Positions 44,343-53,702 are shown, counted from the first letter of the stretch. The stretch is DNA of 64,000 nt from Microbacterium sp. C5A9 (GCF_022627955.1 NZ_JABXGD010000003.1:248001-312000); one strand, 5' to 3'. Notes: generated by a model not told the origin, from the letters alone. Program-made: numbers and translations.

Positions 44343-45452
44343 ATGACACGGTTCTGGCTCGGGGGCTACGGCTCGGCGATGGAGGGTTCGGCCGACGGCA
44401 TCGGCCTGCTCGCGGGGGATGCCGACCGGCCGACCTCGCTCTCGTATCGCGGTGCGGTCACGCAGACGCCGTCGCCGTCGTGGCTCGCGCAGCATCCCAC
44501 CCTCGACGTCGTGTACGCGGCGCTCGAGGGGGATGCCGCGGTGCAGGCGTTCGTCCGCTCCGGCGAGTCGGCCCTGCGGCCCCTCGGCGAGCCGGTCGAG
44601 GCCGGCGAGAACGTGTGCCACGTCGCCGTCGCCCCGCGCGGGGACTTCCTCATCGCCAGCTGCTACGGCGACGGTCGTGTCGTGCGCATCGGGATCGACC
44701 CGCAGGGGCGCCTGGTGCCGGACGCGGTGAACAAGGCCGCCGAGCTGCGCGCGGCCCTGCTCGGCGAGCCTCTCGAGGCCGCTGCTCCGGCGGGCGTCGC
44801 CGTGGCGGCATCCGACCCCTACGCGGGATCGCGCACGGCCGACGGCGATGAGCGCGTCTCGCATGCGCACGCCGCGGCATTCCTGCCGGACGGCCGCATC
44901 GCGACGACCGATCTCGGCTTCGACCTCGTGCGCATCTGGCGCCAGGGGGCGGGCGGTCTGCTGCTCGACCACGAGGTCGCGCTGCCGATGGGCACCGGGC
45001 CGCGCCACATGGTCGTGCACCCCAGCGGGCACCTGCACGTGGTGACCGAGTACTCGTGCGAGGTGTTCACCCTCGCCGCGGGTCGTGACGGCACGTGGGC
45101 GGTGGTCGGCTCGGTGCTCACGAGCCCGATCGCCGAGGTCGGCACCGACTTCCCCGCCGAGCTCGCTCGCACGCGCGACGGGCAGTTCCTCTACACCGCG
45201 CTGCGCGGCAGCAACACGATCGCCGCGCTCCGGGTGCAGGGCGGCGGCGAGAGCCTCGAGCCGTTCGCGCTGGCCGACTCCGGGGTCGACTGGCCGCGCC
45301 ACCACCTGGTGCACGAGGGCAAGCTGCTCGTCGCGGGACAGCGATCCGACACGGTCGCGCTGCTCGACCTCGACGAGCGCACGGGGGCGCCGCTCGGCAT
45401 CCGCCATCAGGCGCCCGCGCCGACGCCGACGCACTTCCTGCTCGTCCGCTGA
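44343..45452 (+). CDS. Lactonase-family beta-propeller protein
   Basis: This 369-residue cytoplasmic protein has no signal peptide. Repeated blade motifs (HPTLDVVYAAL, VAVAPRGDFLIASCYGDG, HAAAFLPDGRIATTDLG, RHMVVHPSGHLHVVTEYS, ARTRDGQFLYTALRGSNTIAAL) match the seven-bladed 6-phosphogluconolactonase type (YbhE/Pgl). It may hydrolyse 6-phosphogluconolactone, but family members also include non-lactonase propellers. It lies 5 bp after purA, so co-transcription is likely though functionally unexplained. Confidence 0.85.
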   Translation: MTRFWLGGYGSAMEGSADGIGLLAGDADRPTSLSYRGAVTQTPSPSWLAQHPTLDVVYAALEGDAAVQAFVRSGESALRPLGEPVEAGENVCHVAVAPRGDFLIASCYGDGRVVRIGIDPQGRLVPDAVNKAAELRAALLGEPLEAAAPAGVAVAASDPYAGSRTADGDERVSHAHAAAFLPDGRIATTDLGFDLVRIWRQGAGGLLLDHEVALPMGTGPRHMVVHPSGHLHVVTEYSCEVFTLAAGRDGTWAVVGSVLTSPIAEVGTDFPAELARTRDGQFLYTALRGSNTIAALRVQGGGESLEPFALADSGVDWPRHHLVHEGKLLVAGQRSDTVALLDLDERTGAPLGIRHQAPAPTPTHFLLVR

Positions 45453-45470
45453 CCTCGTCGCGGTCACCGC

Positions 45471-45501
45471 TTGACCTCAACCTTTGTTGAGGTTCTACGG
45501 T
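45471..45501 (+). promoter_or_regulatory. MerR-type promoter with 19-bp spacer and dyad operator
   Basis: TTGACC (-35, 45471-45476) and TACGGT (-10, 45496-45501) are 19 bp apart, the unusually long spacing of MerR-family promoters. The spacer holds CCTCAAC-CTTT-GTTGAGG (45475-45492), which fits SoxR/MerR-type boxes (CCTCAA-N6-TTGAGG). The activator gene is not in the window. Confidence 0.8.
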
Positions 45502-45508
45502 CGAGCCT

Positions 45509-46882
45509 ATGACTGCAGACACGGACGCGGTGCAGACCGCTAAGGCGGCCACCACGGGCATCCTCCACGGCACCTACCTCTGGATCACGATCGGCGCGTG
45601 CGCGCTGGTCTTCCTCGGGGCGTTCGAGTCCCTCGCCGTCACGACCGTGATGCCGGCGGTGAGCGCCGACCTCGACGGAGAACGCCTCTATGCGCTCGCC
45701 TTCGCCGGGCCCCTCGCCACGGGGGTGATCGGGATGGTCATGGCGGGCAACTGGGCGGACCGCCGCGGGCCGGTCGCACCGCTGTACCTCTCGGTGGCGA
45801 TGTTCGTCGTCGGTCTGGTCGTCGCCGGACTCGCTCCGACCATGGAGGTGCTCGTCGCCGGTCGCTTCGCGCAGGGCCTCGGCAACGGCGGGCTGATGGT
45901 CGCCCTCTATGTGGTGGTCGCCCGCGTGTACCCGCGCGCACTGCATCCCGCGATCTTCGCCGGGTTCGCCGCCGCGTGGGTGGTGCCGTCACTCGTCGGA
46001 CCGACCGTCGCCGGGGCCGTCACCGAGCTGTGGAGCTGGCACTGGGTGTTCCTCGGCGTCGTCTTCCTGGTGGTTCCGGCGCTGCTCATGGTCGTCCCCG
46101 CGCTCCGCGGGCTGGCGGGCGACGGCGACGCCTCGACGCCGTGGGCGTTCGGACGACTCGGCTGGTCGGTGCTCGCGGCGCTGGCGGTGCTCGGGTTGAA
46201 CCTGGTCGGCGACATCCCGGGGGCAGGTCCTGTGCTCGCGGCCGCCGCGGTCGTGGTGGCGGTCGTCGCCGTGCGGCCCCTTCTGCCGACGGGAACCCTG
46301 CGCGCCCGGCGCGGTCTGCCCTCGGTGCTGCTCGTGCGCGGGCTCGCCGCGGCGGGGTTCTTCGGCGCCCAGGTCTACATCCCGTACCTGCTCACCGAGC
46401 GCTACGAGGTGTCGCCGACCGTCGCGGGTCTCTCGCTCACCGGCGGAGCTCTCGCCTGGTCGGCGGCCGCCACGCTGCAGGGCCGCATGGGTGTGCGCCT
46501 CTCGAGCGTCACGGCCGTACGCGTCGGCACGATCCTCGTCGTCTCCGGAGTCGCTCTCGCCCTCGCCGCGGCCGTGCTCGCCGCACCGGTCGTGGTCATC
46601 ATCGTCGCCTGGATCGTCGCCGGTGCCGGCATGGGGCTGATGAGTCCGCGAACCAGCGCGCTGACTCTCGAGATGTCCGCACCCGAGAACCAGGGCTTCA
46701 ACAGCTCGGCCATGACCGTCGCCGACTCCTTCGGCAGTGCGCTGGCTCTCGCCATCACCGGGGTCCTGTTCACCGGTCTCGCGGCGGTCGCCGACCCGTT
46801 CGTCGCGGTGTTCGCCCTGGCGGGCATCATCGCGCTCGCCGCAGCGGTGCTCGCGCCTCGCGTCGCGCCACGGAGTGCCTGA
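45509..46882 (+). CDS. MFS transporter under a MerR-type promoter
   Basis: The protein has 457 residues and about 14 membrane helices. Landmarks include ESLAVTTVMPAVSADLDG in TM1 and GNWADRRGPVAP between TM2 and TM3, as in DHA2-like drug exporters. The promoter at 45471-45501 ends just before ATG 45509, so the transcript is leaderless or nearly so. The MerR-type control suggests induction by a drug, dye, metal or redox signal. Which one is unknown. Confidence 0.9.
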   Translation: MTADTDAVQTAKAATTGILHGTYLWITIGACALVFLGAFESLAVTTVMPAVSADLDGERLYALAFAGPLATGVIGMVMAGNWADRRGPVAPLYLSVAMFVVGLVVAGLAPTMEVLVAGRFAQGLGNGGLMVALYVVVARVYPRALHPAIFAGFAAAWVVPSLVGPTVAGAVTELWSWHWVFLGVVFLVVPALLMVVPALRGLAGDGDASTPWAFGRLGWSVLAALAVLGLNLVGDIPGAGPVLAAAAVVVAVVAVRPLLPTGTLRARRGLPSVLLVRGLAAAGFFGAQVYIPYLLTERYEVSPTVAGLSLTGGALAWSAAATLQGRMGVRLSSVTAVRVGTILVVSGVALALAAAVLAAPVVVIIVAWIVAGAGMGLMSPRTSALTLEMSAPENQGFNSSAMTVADSFGSALALAITGVLFTGLAAVADPFVAVFALAGIIALAAAVLAPRVAPRSA

Positions 46883-47023
46883 GCTCTGCCGTCCATGATT
46901 CCCGCAGCGACTCGGGAGGCCCGGTGACGCGCCCGGGGCATCCCACCACAACACCCGGCGGAACACCACCCCGTGACTCGACGTTGGTTCTGAGCAAGAC
47001 TGGGCGACGGAGAGGTGCATGCG

Positions 47024-48457
47024 ATGACTGCTGACAAGACCGACGAATACGACCTGATCGTGCTGGGCGGAGGTCCGGTCGGCGAGAACGTGGCCGACCG
47101 TGCCGTGCAGGGCGGGCTGACCGCGATCATCGTGGAGAGCGAGCTCGTGGGCGGTGAGTGCTCGTACTGGGCCTGCATGCCGTCGAAGGCGCTGCTGCGA
47201 TCGGCGCAGGCGCTGCGCGCGGCGCAGCACGTCGCCGGATCGAAAGAGGCGGTGACCGGCACGCTCGACGTGCGCGCGGTGTTCGACCGGCGTGACTCGT
47301 TCACGAGCAACTGGTCGGACGACGGTCAGGTGAAGTGGCTCGACTCGGCCGGCATCGATCTCGCGCGCGGCCACGGGCGGCTCACGGGCGAGCGCGAGGT
47401 GACCGTGACGGATGCCGACGGCGGCACGCGCGTGCTGCGCGCTCGCCACGCGGTGGCGATCAGCACCGGCTCGGATGCCGTGATCCCGCCGATCGAGGGG
47501 CTGCGCGAGTCCTCGCCGTGGACCAGCCGCGAGGCGACCAGTGCAGAAGAGCTCCCCGAGTCGCTGGCCGTGATCGGCGGCGGAGTCGTGGCGGTCGAGA
47601 TGGCGACGGCGTATGCGGCGCTCGGCTCGACGGTCACGATCATCGCCCGCAGCGGTCTGCTCGGGTCGATGGAGCCGTTCGTGGGCGAGCGCGTCGCGGC
47701 GGGGCTGAAGGAGCTCGGCGTCGACGTGCGCCTCGAGACCGGCACGACGAGCGTCAGCCGCACCGACGAGGGCGTGACGATCGTGCTCGACGACGGGTCG
47801 ACCGTCACCGCGGCCGAGCTACTCGTCGCGACGGGACGCTCTCCGCGCAGCGGCGACATCGGCCTCGACGTCGTGGGACTCGAGCCCGGACGCTGGATCG
47901 CGGTCGACGACACTCTTCGGGTGCCGGACTCCGACTGGCTCTACGCCGTCGGGGACGTGAACGGACGCGTGCTGCTCACCCACCAGGGCAAGTACCAGGC
48001 TCGGGCGGCGGGCGACGTGATCGCGGCCCGCACGAGCGGCGATGCCGTCGACGACGCCCCCTGGGGACGCCATGTCGCGACCGCCGACCACGCGGGCGCC
48101 CCGCAGGTCACGTTCTCGATCCCCGAGGTGGGATCGGTCGGTCTCACCGAGGCCGCCGCTCGCGAGGCCGGGCACGAGGTGGCGGTCGTCGACTACGACC
48201 TCGGCTCGATCGCGGGCGCCAGCCTCTATGAGGACGGCTTCGAGGGGCAGGCGCGCCTCGTGATCGACAAGGATCGCGACGTGGTGATCGGCGCGACCTT
48301 CGTCGGGCCGGAGGTGGCGGAGCTCGTGCAGGCCGCCACGATCGCGATCGTCGGCGAGGTGCCGATCGCCCGTCTGTGGCACGCGGTCCCGTCGTACCCG
48401 ACGGTCGGCGAGGTCTGGCTGCGACTGCTCGAGGGCTACGGGCGGCAGTCGGCATGA
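47024..48457 (+). CDS. FAD/NAD(P)-dependent disulfide oxidoreductase
   Basis: This 477-residue flavoprotein belongs to the class I pyridine nucleotide-disulfide family. The FAD loop is LGGGPVGENVAD (14-25), the redox pair is C46-SYWA-C51, the NAD(P) loop is VIGGGVVAVE, and the second FAD motif is LYAVGDVNG. The C-terminal dimerisation domain has the His-containing WHAVPSYPTVGE active-site loop. The sequence is closest in plan to dihydrolipoamide and mercuric reductase-like proteins; without lipoyl partners nearby it may be a mycothiol, mercuric-like or soluble reductase. ATG 47024 follows CGGAGAGG; the in-frame GTG 47015 is less likely. Confidence 0.9.
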   Translation: MTADKTDEYDLIVLGGGPVGENVADRAVQGGLTAIIVESELVGGECSYWACMPSKALLRSAQALRAAQHVAGSKEAVTGTLDVRAVFDRRDSFTSNWSDDGQVKWLDSAGIDLARGHGRLTGEREVTVTDADGGTRVLRARHAVAISTGSDAVIPPIEGLRESSPWTSREATSAEELPESLAVIGGGVVAVEMATAYAALGSTVTIIARSGLLGSMEPFVGERVAAGLKELGVDVRLETGTTSVSRTDEGVTIVLDDGSTVTAAELLVATGRSPRSGDIGLDVVGLEPGRWIAVDDTLRVPDSDWLYAVGDVNGRVLLTHQGKYQARAAGDVIAARTSGDAVDDAPWGRHVATADHAGAPQVTFSIPEVGSVGLTEAAAREAGHEVAVVDYDLGSIAGASLYEDGFEGQARLVIDKDRDVVIGATFVGPEVAELVQAATIAIVGEVPIARLWHAVPSYPTVGEVWLRLLEGYGRQSA

Positions 48458-48481
48458 ACACGGCGGACGGAGGCCGGGGAG

Positions 48482-48514
48482 GGATGCCGTGAGCGGCCAT
48501 CCGTTGCGGCATCC
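48482..48514 (+). terminator. Hairpin after the oxidoreductase gene
   Basis: GGATGCCG (48482-48489) and CGGCATCC (48507-48514) form an 8-bp perfect stem with a 17-nt loop, 25 bp after the stop. The arms also carry the over-used GGATGC word. Confidence 0.5.
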
Positions 48515-48655
48515 GCTCCGAACAACCCGCAGAGCATCGGGAGCATCCCGCGTGCCCGCGGACGGATTGTTTCTCACATTGACGCCCCGAAGCGCAAGCC
48601 TCGGACCAATGTCGCAGACCTCTTATACGCTCGAACCCACCGAGGAGGCAGGACC

Positions 48656-48958
48656 ATGAAGGCTGTACTCGCAGGAACCGTCATCGCCGAGGCTGAGGAG
48701 GACGACCTCATCCGCATCGAGGGGAACTGGTACTTCCCACCGGCATCCGTCGCGCCCGGGGTGCTCGTCGAGAGCCCCACGCCCTACACGTGTCCGTGGA
48801 AGGGCGTGTGCCAGTACTACTCCGTCAAAGACGGCGAGGGTCTGCACAAAGACCTGGCGTGGTCGTACCCGACGCCGTATCCGACGGCCTTCGACAGAGT
48901 CGGCAAGGACTTCTCCGGCTACGTCGCGTTCGCGCCCGGCGTCGACGTCGTCCCGTAA
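48656..48958 (+). CDS. DUF427-domain protein
   Basis: This 100-residue cytoplasmic protein is a single DUF427 domain: IRIEGNWYFPPASV, then SPTPYTCPWKGVCQYYSV with two Cys (the family's conserved C...C), and WSYPTPYPTAFDRVGKDFSGYVAF. The fold is a small beta barrel of unknown activity, sometimes linked to nucleotidyl or amide chemistry. GAGGAGGCAGG precedes the ATG. It lies upstream of the osmoprotectant operon, separated by 66 bp. Confidence 0.93.
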   Translation: MKAVLAGTVIAEAEEDDLIRIEGNWYFPPASVAPGVLVESPTPYTCPWKGVCQYYSVKDGEGLHKDLAWSYPTPYPTAFDRVGKDFSGYVAFAPGVDVVP

Positions 48959-49024
48959 CGCACCTCCCGAACGCACGCCAGCACGCACCGCACTGAGCCG
49001 ACCCCACCGACTGGAGATGCGCCC

Positions 49025-49912
49025 ATGATCGAGTTCCGCAACGTCACGAAGCGGTTCCCCGACGGCACCCTCGCCGTGAACGACTTCAGCCTGGTGCTGC
49101 CGTCGCGCAAGACGACCGTGTTCGTGGGGTCGTCCGGCTGCGGCAAGACGACCCTGCTGCGCATGATCAACCGCATGGTCGAGCCGACCTCGGGCGAGGT
49201 CGAGATCGACGGTGTGAGCGTGCTGGGCGGCGACCCCGTGCAGCTGCGCCGCAGCATCGGCTACGTGATGCAGAACTCCGGGCTCATGCCGCACTTCACC
49301 GTGATCGACAACGTCGCGACCGTGCTGCGCCTCACGGGCGTGAAGAAGGGTCCGGCGCACGAGAGGGCGCGCGCACTGCTGGCGACGGTCGGCCTCGATC
49401 AGTCGCTGGCCGAGCGGTATCCGAGCCAGCTCTCGGGCGGGCAGCAGCAGCGCGTGGGTGTGGCCCGCGGGCTGGCGGCCGACCCGAACATCCTCCTGAT
49501 GGACGAGCCCTTCGGCGCGGTCGACCCCATCGTGCGCGCCGATCTGCAGCAGGAGACGCTGCGGTTGCAGCGCGAGCTCGACAAGACGGTGGTGTTCGTC
49601 ACGCACGACATCGACGAGGCGTTCCTGCTGGGCGACCAGGTCGTGATCCTCGACAAGGGGGCGCGGGTCGTGCAGGTGGGCAGCCCGAGCGAGATCATCG
49701 AGAACCCGGCCGACGACTTCGTCGCCTCGTTCATCGGCGCCGACCGGGGCCGCCGCGCACTGCACCTCAAGGAGACGCCGCACGGCACCGTGGTCGTCGA
49801 CTCCGAGGGGCGCACGCAGGGCGCCATCGTGTCCGAGGTCGAGAAGTCCGACGGTCCGCTCGCCGGGCCGGATGCCGCCGCCCTCGGCGCGGTGCAGGGC
49901 GGACTCACGTGA
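49025..49912 (+). CDS. opuCA: Osmoprotectant ABC importer, ATP-binding subunit
   Basis: This 295-residue ATPase has Walker A GSSGCGKTT (near 37-45), signature LSGGQQQR, Walker B LLMDEPFGAVDP and H-loop FVTHDIDEA. It matches the ProV/OpuCA group; the long C-terminal part (about 240-295) corresponds to the regulatory tail but without clear CBS domains. It is the first gene of a four-gene importer of glycine betaine, choline or carnitine-type compatible solutes. GGAGATGCGCCC lies before the ATG. Confidence 0.93.
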   Translation: MIEFRNVTKRFPDGTLAVNDFSLVLPSRKTTVFVGSSGCGKTTLLRMINRMVEPTSGEVEIDGVSVLGGDPVQLRRSIGYVMQNSGLMPHFTVIDNVATVLRLTGVKKGPAHERARALLATVGLDQSLAERYPSQLSGGQQQRVGVARGLAADPNILLMDEPFGAVDPIVRADLQQETLRLQRELDKTVVFVTHDIDEAFLLGDQVVILDKGARVVQVGSPSEIIENPADDFVASFIGADRGRRALHLKETPHGTVVVDSEGRTQGAIVSEVEKSDGPLAGPDAAALGAVQGGLT

Positions 49913-50589
49913 ACTGGGTCGCCGACAACCTCGGGTTGATCTTCGACCTGACTCTGGTGCATCTGCGTCAGAGCATCATCCCGATCGTGCTCGGATTCGT
50001 GCTGTCGCTCCCGCTCGGCTGGGTCGCGTGGCGCTTCCGGCTCGTACGCGGACCGATCATCGTGCTCACCGGGCTGCTGTACACGATTCCGTCGCTCGCA
50101 CTGCTGATCCTGCTGCCCTCGGTGGCCGGGTACTCCGCGCGTAGCGAGGCGAACCTCGTCATCGCGCTCACCATCTACGCCGTCGCGATCCTCGTGCGCG
50201 CCGTCTCCGACGGCCTCGACTCGGTCGACGACGATGTGCGCCAGGCGGCGACGGCGACCGGCTTCGCCGCGTGGCGGCGTTTCTGGGCGGTGGAGTTCCC
50301 GCTCGCGGGTCCGGTGATCCTGGCGGGGCTGCGCGTCACCGCGGTCAGCACGATCTCCCTGGCGACGGTCGGCATCCTGATCGGCGTCACGAACCTCGGC
50401 TATCTGTTCACCAACGGGCTCGACCGTCGCATCATCGCCGAGGTGTTCGCCGGCATCATCGCGGTCGTCGTGATCGCCCTGGTGATCGACCTGATCCTCC
50501 TGCTGCTCGGCCGGGCGCTGATGCCCTGGACGCGCGCCGCGTCGAAGCCCGCCGCCGCTCGGGCCCTCGCCGTGGGGGCTCCCGCATGA
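49909..50589 (+). CDS. opuCB: Osmoprotectant ABC importer, permease 1
   Basis: This 226-residue permease has about six helices. The coupling region DSVDDDVRQAATATGFAAWRRF has the EAA-loop pattern of ProW/OpuCB-like proteins. It overlaps the ATPase and second permease by 4 bp each. It starts at GTG 49909. Confidence 0.92.
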   Translation: MNWVADNLGLIFDLTLVHLRQSIIPIVLGFVLSLPLGWVAWRFRLVRGPIIVLTGLLYTIPSLALLILLPSVAGYSARSEANLVIALTIYAVAILVRAVSDGLDSVDDDVRQAATATGFAAWRRFWAVEFPLAGPVILAGLRVTAVSTISLATVGILIGVTNLGYLFTNGLDRRIIAEVFAGIIAVVVIALVIDLILLLLGRALMPWTRAASKPAAARALAVGAPA

Positions 50590-51320
50590 ACCTCTTCGCC
50601 GAAGCATTCGCGTGGATGCTCGCTCCCGAGCAGTGGACGGGCAACTACGCGCTGCCCAAACTCCTCGCGGAGCACCTGGCCCTCACCGCGATCTCGGTGC
50701 TGATCGCCGCCGTGATCGCGGTGCCGATCGGCTGGCTCATCGGCCACACAGGCAAGGGTCGCGAGATCGCGGTCGCCGTGTCCGGCGCTGCCCGTGCGAT
50801 CCCGGCGTTCGGACTCATGATCCTTCTCGTGCTGCTGCTGGGGGTGCTGCGCATCCCCGAGGCTGCGGTGATCACGTTCGTGCTGCTCGCGATCCCGTCG
50901 CTGCTCGCCGGCGCCTACACGGGTCTCGAGGCGATCGATCGTCGGATCATCGACGCCGCGAAGGCGATGGGCATGACCAGCTGGCAGGTGTTCTGGAAGG
51001 TCGAGGTGCGTCTCGGTCTGCCGCTGCTCGTGGGCGGCATCCGCTCCGCGCTGCTGCAGGTGATCGCCACGGTCACGATCGCGGCCTACGTGAATCTCGG
51101 CGGACTCGGCTGGCCGATCATCCAAGGCATCCCGCTGCAGAAGTTCGACCAGGTGCTCGCCGGGGCGATCCTCGTCGCCGCGCTCGCCCTCGTGGTGGAT
51201 CTGCTGCTCGCTGCCGCGCAGCATGCCGCTGTTCCGAAGGGCCTCCGCACCGGCTCCGCTCCGAAGCGTCGGGAGCGGGCGAGGAGCCAGGCGGCCGCGT
51301 CCGCCACCGCCACCGCCTGA
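50586..51320 (+). CDS. opuCD: Osmoprotectant ABC importer, permease 2
   Basis: This 244-residue permease has an EAA loop in AIDRRIIDAAKAMGMTSWQVFWKVE and an early helix IPIGW-like pair (VPIGWLIGHTGKGREIA). Two different permeases per operon is the OpuC layout rather than the single ProW. The last 25 residues are basic and Ala-rich. ATG 50586 overlaps the previous stop; the longer upstream frame is a shadow. Confidence 0.92.
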   Translation: MNLFAEAFAWMLAPEQWTGNYALPKLLAEHLALTAISVLIAAVIAVPIGWLIGHTGKGREIAVAVSGAARAIPAFGLMILLVLLLGVLRIPEAAVITFVLLAIPSLLAGAYTGLEAIDRRIIDAAKAMGMTSWQVFWKVEVRLGLPLLVGGIRSALLQVIATVTIAAYVNLGGLGWPIIQGIPLQKFDQVLAGAILVAALALVVDLLLAAAQHAAVPKGLRTGSAPKRRERARSQAAASATATA

Positions 51321-51387
51321 CGGCCGTCATTCGAATCATCCCCACCAGCAGTCGTCCCACACAGCAGTTCCAGAGAAGAGGAAATCC

Positions 51388-52311
51388 ATGTTCACAGCAC
51401 GAGGAAAGCGTTCCGTCTTCGCCGTCGGCCTTGTCGCCGCGGCGGCACTCGCCCTGACGGCCTGCGCGTCGAGCAACCCGCTCGACGAGCCGTCCGAATC
51501 CGGTGAGAGCTCGGGCAGCGGCGACACGATCGTGATCGGCTCGCAGGCGTACTACTCCAACGAGATCATCGCCGAGATCTACGCGCAGGCACTCGAAGCC
51601 GCTGACGTGAAGGTCGACCGTCAGTTCAGCATCGGCCAGCGCGACGCGTACTGGCCCGACGTCGAGTCCGGCGACATCGACATCTTCCCCGAGTACACGG
51701 GCAGCCTGCTCGAGTTCATCTCGGACGATGAGATCGACGTCACCAGCCCCGACGACGTCTTCGCGGCCCTGCAGGACACTCTGCCCGAGGGTCTCACGGC
51801 GCTCGACTACGCCGAGGCATCCGACCAGGACTCGTACACCGTGCTCAAGAGCTTCGCCGAGGAGAACGGCCTGACCACCATCGGCGACCTGTCGAAGGTG
51901 ACCTCGCAGGTCACGATCGGCGCGGCCCCCGAGTTCGAGCAGCGTCCGTACAGCCCGGCTGCGGCCAAGGAGGTCTACGGAGTCGACCTGACGTTCTCGG
52001 CCACCGGCCCGACCACGCTCGAGTCGCTGCTCGCCGGCCAGATCCAGGTCGCGGACATCTACACCGCCGACCCGGCCTTCGAGACGGAGGAGATCGTCGC
52101 TCTCGAAGACCCCGAGAACCTGATCATCTCGTCGAACGTCGTGCCGATCGTCTCGAGCGACATCGCCGATGACGTGTCCGACGTGCTCAACGCCATCAGC
52201 GCCAAGCTGACCGGTGAGGAGCTCGTCGCCCTCAACGTGCTGAGCACGGTCGACCAGCAGTCGTCCGCAGACATCGCGAAGAAGTGGCTCGAGGACAACG
52301 ACCTCGTCTGA
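51388..52311 (+). CDS. opuCC: Osmoprotectant ABC importer, substrate-binding lipoprotein
   Basis: This 307-residue lipoprotein has lipobox LTAC (Cys26) and a Ser/Glu/Gly linker. The binding domain carries the OpuAC-type features VIGSQAYYSNEIIAEIYAQALE, DIDIFPEYTGSLLEF and ATGPTTLESLLAGQIQVADIYTAD, typical of QAT/choline binding proteins. Aromatic residues in those blocks (Tyr, Phe) are the cation-binding cage candidates. AGAAGAGGAAATCC precedes ATG 51388. Confidence 0.93.
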   Translation: MFTARGKRSVFAVGLVAAAALALTACASSNPLDEPSESGESSGSGDTIVIGSQAYYSNEIIAEIYAQALEAADVKVDRQFSIGQRDAYWPDVESGDIDIFPEYTGSLLEFISDDEIDVTSPDDVFAALQDTLPEGLTALDYAEASDQDSYTVLKSFAEENGLTTIGDLSKVTSQVTIGAAPEFEQRPYSPAAAKEVYGVDLTFSATGPTTLESLLAGQIQVADIYTADPAFETEEIVALEDPENLIISSNVVPIVSSDIADDVSDVLNAISAKLTGEELVALNVLSTVDQQSSADIAKKWLEDNDLV

Positions 52312-52328
52312 TCCTGACGCGTCTCATC

Positions 52329-52364
52329 GGAAGCGCCCGGCCCCGCAGGGGGCCGGGCGCTTCC
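52329..52364 (+). terminator. Very strong terminator after the osmoprotectant operon
   Basis: GGAAGCGCCCGGCCCC (52329-52344) pairs perfectly with its complement at 52349-52364 around a GCAG loop, giving a 16-bp stem. It separates the importer from the converging AI-2E-family gene and would work in both directions. Confidence 0.9.
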
Positions 52365-52390
52365 GCGTGTGCGGGGGGTGGCGCGGGCCG

Positions 52391-53653
52391 TCAGACGCGA
52401 GCGTCCTGCCGGGGGATCAGCACCTGCTTGATGATGATCAGGATGGATGCCGCGACCGGGACCGCCACGAGAGCGCCCAGCAGCCCGAGCAGCGTGCCGC
52501 CGGCGAGGGCGCCGATCACGACGAGCGATCCGGGGATCGAGATCGCGCGGTTCATGACGCGGGGCGTGATCACGTACGCCTCGATCTGCATGTAGACCAG
52601 GTAGACGATCGCGAACACGAGCGCGGCGATCGGGTTGCTGAACAGCGCGAGGGTCGTGCCGATGATCCAGAACAGCACGGATCCGACGAGCGGGATCAGC
52701 GTGATGCAGAAGGCGACCGTGGCCATCAGCGGCGGGAACGGCAGCCCGAGGAAGAAGTAGAGCAGGAACGCGAGCACGGCGTTGCAGAACGCCAGGATGA
52801 CCATTCCCATGACGTAGCCGCCGACCGAGTCGGTGATCTGGTCGGTGATGTCTCGCGCGCGCTCGCGGTCGCGCGCGGGGGCGAGGCGCAGCAGGCCGGT
52901 CTTGATCGACGGCAGCGTCGCGAGGAAGTACAGCGTGAGCACGAGCACGACGATGATGCCCGAGATGGCGTTGGCGATCGAGGCACCGACCTGCAGGGCC
53001 CCGCCGCCGATCGCGGCGATGTTGCCCGGGTCGGTGAGGAACTTCTGGACGTCGGTGACCAGGGATTCGAACTGGTCGCCGAACTGGGCTTCGAGGGTCG
53101 CGTAGATGTCGCTGCGCATGAACTCCTGGATCATGCCGGGGACCGAGCGGATGAAGCTCGCGATCTGCTCGATCACGACGGGCAGCACCATCCAGACGAC
53201 GAGTCCCGCGACGACGATGAGTCCGACGATGGCGACGACCACGGAGATCGCGCGCGAGAGGCCGCGCTTCTCGAGGAACTGCACCGTGGGATCGAGACCG
53301 AGCGCCGCGAACAGGGCGAGGGCGATGTAGATGATCACGGTCGACAGGTTCGCGACGGCCAGACCGAGCAGGATCGCGGCGAGGCCGCCCAGTGTGACGA
53401 GGAATCCGAAGACGAACGGGCGGTCGATGCGGGTCCAGAACGACCGGCTCGGAGTCATCGGCTCGACGACCACGCGGCGGACCGAAGCCGCGCCGCCGAC
53501 CTGCTCGACGGGCACTGCGACGGCCGATGTTGCGGTCGCGCCGGGGAAGTCCGGCAGGGCCGCCGCATCCGGGATCTCGGATGCGGGGGAGGATGCGGGC
53601 TTCGGAGGCGTATCCGCCGCGCTCGTGGCCGGAATCTTCTCGTCTTCGGTCAT
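52391..53653 (-). CDS. AI-2E family transporter (TqsA/PerM-like)
   Basis: The protein has 420 residues. An acidic Pro/Ala-rich cytoplasmic start (about 1-75) is followed by eight membrane helices with the family pattern: two N-terminal helices, an amphipathic region (SVPGMIQEFMRSD, VTDVQKFLTDPGN) and the C-terminal block with PRVMNRAISIPGSLVVIGALAGG. Family members export AI-2 or act in Na+/H+ exchange; the role here is not defined. ATG 53653 is preferred over the longer frame, which overlaps chorismate mutase. Confidence 0.92.
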   Translation of the reverse strand: MTEDEKIPATSAADTPPKPASSPASEIPDAAALPDFPGATATSAVAVPVEQVGGAASVRRVVVEPMTPSRSFWTRIDRPFVFGFLVTLGGLAAILLGLAVANLSTVIIYIALALFAALGLDPTVQFLEKRGLSRAISVVVAIVGLIVVAGLVVWMVLPVVIEQIASFIRSVPGMIQEFMRSDIYATLEAQFGDQFESLVTDVQKFLTDPGNIAAIGGGALQVGASIANAISGIIVVLVLTLYFLATLPSIKTGLLRLAPARDRERARDITDQITDSVGGYVMGMVILAFCNAVLAFLLYFFLGLPFPPLMATVAFCITLIPLVGSVLFWIIGTTLALFSNPIAALVFAIVYLVYMQIEAYVITPRVMNRAISIPGSLVVIGALAGGTLLGLLGALVAVPVAASILIIIKQVLIPRQDARV

Positions 53654-53690
53654 GTGCTCACGATAGCGGCAGGGGCGGCCGTCGCTTCCG

Positions 53691-53696
53691 TAAAGT
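53691..53696 (+). promoter_or_regulatory. -10 element of a leaderless chorismate mutase transcript
   Basis: TAAAGT ends 6 bp before ATG 53703, so transcription should start at or next to the A of the start codon. Leaderless mRNAs are common in actinobacteria. Confidence 0.6.
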
Positions 53697-53702
53697 AGGG
53701 GC

